DNA of 5,653 nucleotides from NCBI GenBank assembly GCA_900765705.1, contig CAAFSR010000034.1, positions 1 to 5,653 of the forward strand, read 5' to 3'. The DNA is from an uncultured Faecalibacterium sp. (GTDB lineage: Bacteria > Bacillota > Clostridia > Oscillospirales > Ruminococcaceae). Of this stretch, positions 1-5,126 are shown piece by piece. The notes beneath the pieces were generated by a model. It ran no database searches, was not told the DNA's origin, and saw only the letters and a program-made list of their open reading frames with translations. The stretch's first letter is position 1. Each line of letters opens with the position of its first letter. A program made the translations under genes and the position numbers.

Positions 1-141
1 ATTGATGGAGACTTTGTGGATGAGCATACTCTAACGACGATCATCAGCCGTATCCGCAAAAAAATCGAAACAGAGGAGAGGAAATATATTAAGACAGCTT
101 ATGGAATGGGCTATCAGTGGATCGGCGGTGAGCCTCGATGA
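1..141 (+). CDS. OmpR/PhoB-family response regulator, C-terminal fragment (5' end outside window)
   Basis: Frame 1 is open from the first base to a TGA at 139-141 and gives the last 46 residues of a response regulator. The stretch VDEHTLTTIISRIRKKIE, followed by YIKTAYGMGYQW, matches the end of an OmpR/PhoB winged-helix DNA-binding domain: recognition helix, then the wing hairpin with the usual G-x-GY-x-W pattern. The receiver domain with its phospho-accepting Asp lies upstream and is not visible. The stop overlaps the kinase start (ATGA at 138-141), so the two are translationally coupled and almost certainly form a cognate pair. By family knowledge, the phosphorylated protein would bind tandem direct repeats. 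The box B repeats in the downstream gaps are the obvious candidate targets, but that link is inference. Confidence 0.9.
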   Translation: MDGDFVDEHTLTTIISRIRKKIETEERKYIKTAYGMGYQWIGGEPR

Positions 142-1169
142 AGCTGCAAAATTTATCTGTCAGGGCATTTTTGAGAAAAATTGTGGCAGGGACTCTGCTC
201 ACTGCCGCTTTGCTGCTGTTGATTTTTTTCCTGTTGACGAAAGATGTGCGTGTTGTCATCTGCGGCATTATTTTGACAGCTGCATTTTACATTTGGGGCA
301 TGGTTTTTCTGCACTATTTTCAAAAGAAACTTTCTCTGTTCACCGATGGTTTGTGCCAGACATTGGATCACATGATGGACAGTACAGACCGGCCCCAGGT
401 AGACTATGAGGCGGAAACACTGCTATCCCGGATCAGCCACCGTCTGGAACGGCTCTATAATGTGATGCAGAAAACCAGACATACGGCAGAGGGAGAAAAG
501 GAAGAACTGCAATCCCTGGTATCAGATATTTCCCACCAGACCAAAACCCCCATCGCAAATTTGAAGCTGATCAACGATACCATGCTGACACGGCCATTGA
601 CAGAAGAAAAGCGCAAGGAGTTTTTGCAGGCCACAGGCACGCAGCTGGATAAATTGGATTTTCTCATTCAGGGAATGGTGAAAACCTCCCGTCTGGAAAC
701 GGGTGTCATTACGCTGGAGAAACAGGATGCTGTGATCGGGGATACGCTGGTGAGCGCCATCAATGGTGTTCTGGCTCCGATGGAACAAAAAGAGATCAGC
801 CTGTCGGTGGACTGCCCATCTGATCTGACAATATCTCATGACAGCCGCTGGACTTCCGAGGCATTGTTTAACATTCTGGATAATGCGGTAAAGTACACCC
901 CTTCTGGTGGCAGCATTCAGGTGAGGGTACGGGATTGGGAGATGTATTTGAGGATAGATGTGACGGATACAGGCAGAGGCATCCCGGAGCATTCTCAGGG
1001 CACGATCTTCAAACGCTTCTATCGGGATGAAGCGGTGCATGATATAGATGGGGTCGGAATCGGCTTATACCTTGCCCGTGAGATCATTACCATGCAGGGG
1101 GGCTATATTACCGTCGAGTCTAAAGTTGGGGAAGGATCAACTTTTTCCGTGTTCCTGCCCATAAAATAA
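138..1169 (+). CDS. Sensor histidine kinase, short two-TM (intramembrane-sensing-like) type
   Basis: A 343-residue membrane histidine kinase that should phosphorylate the regulator encoded just upstream. Two hydrophobic segments (about residues 15-34 and 38-59) are separated by only a few residues (KDVR), so there is essentially no extracellular sensor domain. A charged linker (about 60-120) leads to the H-box SDISHQTKTP, with the phospho-accepting His at 133. The catalytic ATPase domain follows: N-box LFNILDNAVKY (Asn245, Asn249), G1 box DTGRGI (277-282), F-box IFKRFYR (290-296) and G2 box GVGIGL (305-310). All catalytic motifs are intact. The ATG at 138 overlaps the regulator stop; the ribosome site is weak, so coupling probably drives initiation. 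The layout resembles BceS/VncS-like kinases paired with ABC transporters, which fits the transport genes downstream. The signal is unknown. Confidence 0.95.
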   Translation: MKLQNLSVRAFLRKIVAGTLLTAALLLLIFFLLTKDVRVVICGIILTAAFYIWGMVFLHYFQKKLSLFTDGLCQTLDHMMDSTDRPQVDYEAETLLSRISHRLERLYNVMQKTRHTAEGEKEELQSLVSDISHQTKTPIANLKLINDTMLTRPLTEEKRKEFLQATGTQLDKLDFLIQGMVKTSRLETGVITLEKQDAVIGDTLVSAINGVLAPMEQKEISLSVDCPSDLTISHDSRWTSEALFNILDNAVKYTPSGGSIQVRVRDWEMYLRIDVTDTGRGIPEHSQGTIFKRFYRDEAVHDIDGVGIGLYLAREIITMQGGYITVESKVGEGSTFSVFLPIK

Positions 1170-1174
1170 TTCTG

Positions 1175-1205
1175 AGGCAGTCTGTTTTGGCAGGCTGCCT
1201 TTTTT
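1175..1205 (+). terminator. Rho-independent terminator after the kinase gene
   Basis: A 10-bp stem pairs AGGCAGTCTG (1175-1184) with CAGGCTGCCT (1191-1200) around the loop TTTTGG. It contains one U-G wobble (1181 with 1194) and no mismatches. The T at 1200 and five further T follow. It begins six bases after the kinase stop codon, so the regulator-kinase transcript should largely end here and the transport genes need their own promoter. Confidence 0.9.
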
Positions 1206-1230
1206 GGAAAAATTTTAGAGGACAATGGAT

Positions 1231-1254
1231 TTTAGGACAATTCTGCAACATTTG
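1231..1254 (+). promoter_or_regulatory. Box B, copy 1: putative response-regulator operator before the small membrane gene
   Basis: A 24-bp box starting TTTAGGACAATTC and ending CTGCAACATTTG. It is identical to the copy at 4378-4401 and matches 21 of 24 bases of the copy at 1602-1625. It contains ACAATT (1237-1242) and ACATTT (1248-1253), a direct repeat with 11-bp periodicity, which is the usual geometry of OmpR/PhoB-family sites. It lies 43 bp before the ATG at 1298. A TATGCT at 1260-1265 could be a -10 element. Just upstream, GGACAAT occurs once more (1220-1226). Unlike the other two copies, no box A precedes it. Regulation by the upstream two-component system is inference. Confidence 0.6.
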
Positions 1255-1297
1255 GGATTTATGCTGACAGCAACATCATGAAATTGGAGGTGGCCTT

Positions 1298-1558
1298 ATG
1301 GAAATCACAAAGACATTACTCATCAATGCAGCTTGCTTGCTGATCCCGCCGGTTGTTGTTGTGCTGCTGCTCCGGCACTTCTTTCCAAGAAAAATCAGAT
1401 GGTCGGCTGGTGTGGTGGCTCTGGTAGATCTGGTGATCTTCTGGACAGATATTTTTTATTATGAGAGCGTTTGGCTGACGCTGTTTTTTGTTGTAATTCA
1501 GTTAGCAATGGTTTTGCTTATATCTATCTGGCTTTATAAAAAAGACACACGAAAATGA
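1298..1558 (+). CDS. Small three-TM membrane protein of unknown function
   Basis: An 86-residue protein that I cannot assign to a named family. It is strongly hydrophobic, with three likely membrane segments at about residues 7-27, 36-54 and 58-80. They are separated by a basic loop (RHFFPRKIRW, 26-35) and a short DIFYYES loop, and the protein ends in a charged tail, KKDTRK. There is no signal-peptide cleavage motif and no catalytic motif. The ATG at 1298 is well supported by GGAGG at 1286-1290, seven bases upstream. The gene sits between the kinase terminator and the first permease and has its own box B upstream, so it is probably co-regulated with the transporter. It could be a small accessory subunit of the permease complex or a modulator of the kinase; both are guesses from position. 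Confidence 0.8.
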   Translation: MEITKTLLINAACLLIPPVVVVLLLRHFFPRKIRWSAGVVALVDLVIFWTDIFYYESVWLTLFFVVIQLAMVLLISIWLYKKDTRK

Positions 1559-1585
1559 ATTGTCCTAACATTGAAGCAATTCACC
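1557..1585 (+). repeat. Box A, copy 1, overlapping the small gene's stop codon
   Basis: A 29-bp block beginning GAATTGTCCTAA and ending GAAGCAATTCACC. It matches the block at 4333-4361 at 28 of 29 bases, differing only by C versus A at 1569. It contains a short inverted repeat, GAATTG (1557-1562) with CAATTC (1577-1582). Its first 12 bases are the reverse complement of TTAGGACAATTC in box B at 1232-1243. It starts within the TGA of the small membrane gene and lies exactly 16 bp before the next box B. Confidence 0.8.
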
Positions 1586-1601
1586 CTTAAACCGTTGAGC
1601 C

Positions 1602-1625
1602 TTTGGGATATTTCTGCAACATTTG
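1602..1625 (+). promoter_or_regulatory. Box B, copy 2 (degenerate): putative operator before permease 1
   Basis: Matches the other two 24-bp boxes at 21 of 24 positions. The differences are A to G at 1605, C to T at 1609 and A to T at 1611; the 3' half CTGCAACATTTG is unchanged. The 11-bp direct repeat reads ATATTT (1608-1613) and ACATTT (1619-1624), closer to a perfect repeat than in the other copies. It ends 34 bp before the permease ATG. A weak -10-like TAGGAT (1631-1636) follows. Confidence 0.55.
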
Positions 1626-1659
1626 GGGGTTAGGATAACAACGAAAGGAGTGAAGGACT

Positions 1660-4317
1660 ATGACATTACCATTTGAAAATGATACCAGCCGGATTGTAAA
1701 GCGGCTGGCAAAACAGAATATGAAAGCAAACAGGCGTACATCCATTTCTATCATGGTAGCCATATTGATTGCATCAACTTTTTTGTGTTCGTTATGCACA
1801 TTCGTCCAAAGCTATTGGAATCAAAGTGTGCAGCAGGAGATCGCAGCCTACGGTGATTGGGATGCACAGCTTTTGGAGATTCATGCCGGCCAGCTGGATT
1901 TGATTCAGAATAACGAAAATATCCAGACCATCATGGTAAAAGGAGATAATCAGACCGCCTTATTGCCAGCTGCATCCGGCCTGCCCTATCTTTTGATCCA
2001 AAACTGTGATGGAGCCTATTGGGGCGGTATGCGGGAAAAGAATCTGATCCTGCGCGGACGGGTTCCCCAGGCGCCGGGAGAAATTGTCGTTGGAAAAAGC
2101 TTTTTTGAGCAGAATCCATCTGTTGAGATTGGAGACCGGCTGAACCTGGATTTGGGCGAACGCAGGATTGGAAATACAACTGTGGATTTTCTTTCCCCCA
2201 TTCAAAGCGGGGAAGAATTTGTGAAAACAGAAAAAGTGCAGTACACCATCGTTGGTGAGATTGATATGACGGTTTCCAGCGCATACAATGGCTACCCTGC
2301 GTATGGGTGGCTGGACACGGCCGCATTATCGGAGGACACGGGGATCGTTGCTTATCTTCAAGTGACGCAGCCGCGAAAAGTCTATGAAATCATCCCGCAG
2401 ATAGCAGAGGACATTGGCTTGCAGCCGGATGAATTTGGTGACTATCCCTTCCGTTACCACACAGCCCTGCTTGGGATGTATGGAATTTATGCGCCAGGAC
2501 ATTTCCTAAGCAGTGACCTTCCCAAACTTGCGCTTGCGCTCAGTTTGGTCATGGCAGCATCTATGGCGGTATTTGCCTATATCATTCGGGGCGCTTTTTC
2601 TATTTCTGCGAAACGCAAGGTAAAGGAGCTGGGGATCTTAAAATCCATTGGAATGACGCCAAGGCAGATCCGCATGATGATCGTATATGAGGCGCGCTGG
2701 CTGTCTGTGCTTCCCATTCTGGTTTCTGTGGGACTTGGATACCTTTTTTCCTATGGCGTATTGGCAGCATATTCTGACCTGACGCAGGAAGTGACAGGGA
2801 GCCGGATAACCGCTTCCTTTTCCCCATGGGTTGCAGTGGTTTCTATGATTCTTTCGTTCCTGACGGTTCGCCTGGCTGCATCTGGTCCTGCCCGGCAGAT
2901 GGGAAAACTTCGCCCGATTGAAGCGGTCAAAGAAAGCTGGAGCAATCCTTCTTTGAAAAAATCAGCAAAGCATCCGATCCTGAAAAAGTGCTTTGGATTC
3001 CTTGGAAATATTTCTGCAAACTCCATGACGGCTAATAAGAGGCTGTTTCGTACCTGTACGGTAACGCTGAGTCTGTGTATGCTTTTGATGTTCAGTTTTC
3101 TGGCTGTTTTTTCCGTTTCAGATATTAACAATACAAAAGCAGAACAGGACAGCCACTTTAATGTCAATCTTACAATGGAGTCCGGTCAGAAAATAGAGCC
3201 AGCGCTTATGGAGGAATTGAAGCAGCTGCCTCACATAGAGGAACAGGCCACCTATACGATGGCGAACTGTGCGATCTGGGTTTCAGAAAGTGAGCTGTCG
3301 GAAGAATTTCTGTCCTCTGGAGGATTTGGCACAAAAGCGGCTGGTGAGTATGTAGCAAAGCGCGATGGCCGCTACCGTATCCCATGTGTGTTGATCGGTC
3401 TGGAACAGGATGCCTATGAAGATTATCTCATGCAGTCAGGGGTGCCTTATTCTGAACAGGGTGCTGCGCTCATTGTCAATTCTGTTGTGAAAAATCCTGA
3501 CTCCAGAGGTTATGAAGCCAAAAAAGATATGGTTCCATATCTAAAACTCAAAGAAGGTCAGTCTTTAGAAGTAACAGAGAAGTTCCTGGACTCCATCCAG
3601 GGGGATTACCGTTTTGATGTGACGGTGTCATCTGCACTTTCTGAAATGCCGGAGATTGGGCGTAATATGGCCTTTTATACATTGCCCATTCTGGTGCCGA
3701 TGGAGCGATACTATGAGATTATCCGGAATTTCGGAGAAGATCGTGCAGTTTACAATTACAGGACTTACATGAATCTTCTCGTGGAAGATGGGCTGGATGC
3801 CGAAGTACAGGCGCAGGCAGAGCATATCTGTGGTACTTATCTGGGGACGAGTGATTTCTATACCTCCAGCAAGACACAGCGCGCTTTGGACAGAGAGCGG
3901 CTGACCGATGCGACCATGCTGATCGTTTACAGTCTGACTGCACTATTTGGTATCATTGGAATCTCATCGGCAGCAGTGGCGATCCTGAACAGTCTGTATC
4001 AGAGAAGAAAGGAATTTGCCATGCTGCGTTCTGTGGGACTGGATAGAAAAGGTCTTGACCGTTTGCTCCATATAGAAGGGTTCTTCCTTGGAGGAAAGCC
4101 TTTGGTCATTGGATTACCAATCCTGTTTTTGATCGCCGCAGTTCTGATGTGGATGCAGGATGTGACTTTTATGGAGTTCATTCAGGTATTCCCGTTATTA
4201 GGACTGGCAGCCTATGTTGTCCTTGTGCTAATGGTCATCAGCGGGATTTACAGGGCGGCTTCCAGAAGAATCCGCAGGGATATTATTGTAGAAGTCTTAA
4301 AGGATGAAAATGTGTGA
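1660..4317 (+). CDS. ABC transporter permease with two FtsX domains (permease 1)
   Basis: An 885-residue membrane protein with the duplicated 1+3+1+3 TM plan of large Gram-positive FtsX/MacB-type permeases. Likely membrane segments are at about residues 29-50, 288-310, 345-370, 388-406, 465-487, 750-776, 806-830 and 843-866. Two large extracellular domains fall at about 52-287 and 488-749. The first shows the MacB periplasmic-core pattern GRVPQAPGEIVVGKSFF (133-149) with YTIVGEID (195-202). Both FtsX domains carry the cytoplasmic coupling segment: KRKVKELGILKSIGMTPRQI (318-337) and RRKEFAMLRSVGLDR (782-796). The first ends in LRPIEAVKE and the second in a similar IIVEVLK near the C-terminus. 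AAAGGAG (1644-1650) sits nine bases before the ATG. The partner ATPase follows 129 bp downstream. Substrate unknown; antimicrobial-peptide efflux or sensing is plausible from the adjacent two-component system. Confidence 0.93.
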   Translation: MTLPFENDTSRIVKRLAKQNMKANRRTSISIMVAILIASTFLCSLCTFVQSYWNQSVQQEIAAYGDWDAQLLEIHAGQLDLIQNNENIQTIMVKGDNQTALLPAASGLPYLLIQNCDGAYWGGMREKNLILRGRVPQAPGEIVVGKSFFEQNPSVEIGDRLNLDLGERRIGNTTVDFLSPIQSGEEFVKTEKVQYTIVGEIDMTVSSAYNGYPAYGWLDTAALSEDTGIVAYLQVTQPRKVYEIIPQIAEDIGLQPDEFGDYPFRYHTALLGMYGIYAPGHFLSSDLPKLALALSLVMAASMAVFAYIIRGAFSISAKRKVKELGILKSIGMTPRQIRMMIVYEARWLSVLPILVSVGLGYLFSYGVLAAYSDLTQEVTGSRITASFSPWVAVVSMILSFLTVRLAASGPARQMGKLRPIEAVKESWSNPSLKKSAKHPILKKCFGFLGNISANSMTANKRLFRTCTVTLSLCMLLMFSFLAVFSVSDINNTKAEQDSHFNVNLTMESGQKIEPALMEELKQLPHIEEQATYTMANCAIWVSESELSEEFLSSGGFGTKAAGEYVAKRDGRYRIPCVLIGLEQDAYEDYLMQSGVPYSEQGAALIVNSVVKNPDSRGYEAKKDMVPYLKLKEGQSLEVTEKFLDSIQGDYRFDVTVSSALSEMPEIGRNMAFYTLPILVPMERYYEIIRNFGEDRAVYNYRTYMNLLVEDGLDAEVQAQAEHICGTYLGTSDFYTSSKTQRALDRERLTDATMLIVYSLTALFGIIGISSAAVAILNSLYQRRKEFAMLRSVGLDRKGLDRLLHIEGFFLGGKPLVIGLPILFLIAAVLMWMQDVTFMEFIQVFPLLGLAAYVVLVLMVISGIYRAASRRIRRDIIVEVLKDENV

Positions 4318-4332
4318 GTCTCACTGCAAAAC

Positions 4333-4361
4333 GAATTGTCCTAAAATTGAAGCAATTCACC
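4333..4361 (+). repeat. Box A, copy 2, between permease 1 and the ATPase
   Basis: The second copy of the 29-bp block, identical to 1557-1585 at 28 of 29 bases and again exactly 16 bp before a box B. The inner inverted repeat is GAATTG (4333-4338) with CAATTC (4353-4358). It starts 15 bp after the permease stop codon. The 16-bp spacer (4362-4377) is unrelated in sequence to the one at 1586-1601, so the conservation is specific to the two boxes and their spacing. Confidence 0.85.
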
Positions 4362-4390
4362 ATGGATTTTCATATCGTTTAGGACAATTC
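4333..4390 (+). repeat. Perfect 13-bp inverted repeat linking box A and box B
   Basis: GAATTGTCCTAAA (4333-4345) is the exact reverse complement of TTTAGGACAATTC (4378-4390), with 32 bases between the arms. As DNA, it places two oppositely oriented copies of the same half-site next to a promoter. As RNA, in a transcript entering from permease 1, the arms could form a 13-bp stem that competes with the shorter GAATTG/CAATTC pairing inside box A. No T-run follows, so it is not a standard terminator. Confidence 0.75.
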
Positions 4391-4401
4391 TGCAACATTT
4401 G
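4378..4401 (+). promoter_or_regulatory. Box B, copy 3: putative response-regulator operator before the ATPase
   Basis: Identical over all 24 bases to the copy at 1231-1254. The direct repeat ACAATT (4384-4389) and ACATTT (4395-4400) has an 11-bp period. It ends 45 bp before the ATPase ATG. The second half-site starts 17 bp before the TATACT at 4412, the spacing expected if an OmpR/PhoB-type activator occupies the -35 region. Identity of the regulator is inference. Confidence 0.65.
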
Positions 4402-4411
4402 CCCTTTACCC

Positions 4412-4417
4412 TATACT
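4412..4417 (+). promoter_or_regulatory. Candidate -10 element for the ATPase-permease 2 transcript
   Basis: TATACT matches the sigma-70/sigma-A -10 consensus at five of six bases. No good TTGACA lies 16-18 bp upstream; the position is occupied by CTGCAA/TCTGCA inside box B. That is typical of activator-dependent promoters. It lies 29 bp before the ATPase start codon. Confidence 0.45.
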
Positions 4418-4446
4418 CAACAAATTAAGAAAGGCAGGTAACTGTT

Positions 4447-5112
4447 ATGAAAATTTTGCAGACAACTGATCTTAAAAAATACTACGGCACAGAGCCGAAC
4501 ATTACCCGCGCCCTGGATGGCGTGAACTTCTCTGTGGAGGAGGGCGAATTTGTGGCGGTGGTCGGCACTTCCGGCTCCGGTAAGTCCACCCTGCTTCACA
4601 TGATGGGCGGATTGGACACACCTTCCTCCGGCAGTGTGATGGTGCGGGATAAGGAGCTGGCGAAGATGAACGACGAGCAGCTTACCATATTCCGCCGTCG
4701 CAATATTGGTTTTATCTTCCAGAACTACAATCTGGTGCCGATCCTGAATGTGTATGAAAACATCGTTTTGCCCGTGGAACTGGACGGGGATACAGTGGAT
4801 CAGAAATTTATGGCAGATGTGGTGTCCATGCTGGGACTGGAGGATAAGCTGAAGAATATGCCAAACAACCTTTCCGGCGGCCAGCAGCAGCGTGTGGCTA
4901 TTGCCCGCGCTCTGGTGTCAAAGCCCGCTATCGTCCTTGCCGATGAACCCACCGGAAACCTGGACAGCAGGACCAGCGCTGATGTGCTGGGGCTTTTGCA
5001 GAGAACAAGCCGTGAATTTAACCAGACGCTGGTGATGATCACACATAATGATGCCATTGCCCAGCTTGCAGACCGTATTGTGCGGATCGAGGATGGCAAA
5101 ATCGTTGGATAA
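4447..5112 (+). CDS. ABC transporter ATP-binding protein, MacB/LolD-type
   Basis: A complete 221-residue ATPase, the standard length for the family that energises FtsX/MacB-type permeases at the cytoplasmic face. All motifs are present in order: A-loop aromatic near Tyr12/Tyr13, Walker A GTSGSGKST (40-48, Lys46), Q-loop Gln92 in FIFQNYNL, signature LSGGQQQR (142-149), Walker B IVLADE with catalytic Glu167, D-loop GNLD (170-173) and switch His200 in ITHN. The ATG at 4447 is preceded by a modest ribosome site (AAAGGCAGG, 4430-4438). The second permease starts 14 bp after the stop, so the two are one transcription unit, presumably driven from the box A/B promoter upstream. Sampled lines are richer in GC than permease 1. 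Confidence 0.96.
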   Translation: MKILQTTDLKKYYGTEPNITRALDGVNFSVEEGEFVAVVGTSGSGKSTLLHMMGGLDTPSSGSVMVRDKELAKMNDEQLTIFRRRNIGFIFQNYNLVPILNVYENIVLPVELDGDTVDQKFMADVVSMLGLEDKLKNMPNNLSGGQQQRVAIARALVSKPAIVLADEPTGNLDSRTSADVLGLLQRTSREFNQTLVMITHNDAIAQLADRIVRIEDGKIVG

Positions 5113-5126
5113 AGGAGGTGGCAGAC

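Noticed and set aside
101..409. Alternative + frame overlapping the regulator end and kinase start
   Set aside because: It conflicts with two overlapping genes that carry clear family motifs, and its translation is cysteine/histidine-rich without a recognisable domain.
522..1040. Long antisense open frame (172 codons) inside the kinase gene
   Set aside because: It lies opposite a kinase with every motif intact, has no ribosome site I could support, and its translation shows no recognisable domain.
1220..1241. GGACAAT repeated at 1220-1226 and 1235-1241 as a separate regulator site
   Set aside because: The 15-bp spacing does not fit the 10-11 bp repeat of OmpR-family sites, and the upstream GGACAAT is not matched at that position in the other gaps. 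It is noted only in the box B entry.
1262..1272. TGCTGACAGCA, a small palindrome downstream of box B copy 1
   Set aside because: Five-base arms around one centre base are expected by chance, and it does not recur in the other gaps.
1261..1281. Six-codon reading frame (MLTATS, then TGA) ahead of the small membrane gene, possible leader peptide
   Set aside because: It is too short to judge, has only a weak TTGGGA before it, may start at or before the transcription start, and has no attenuator hairpin after it.
2751..3167. Antisense open frame of 138 codons within permease 1
   Set aside because: A shadow of the well-supported permease frame, with no independent coding signal.
4333..4370. Box A read as a Rho-independent terminator after permease 1
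   Set aside because: The stem would be six AT-rich pairs with a 14-base loop, and the only T-run is four bases long and some distance away. Copy 1 lacks even that.
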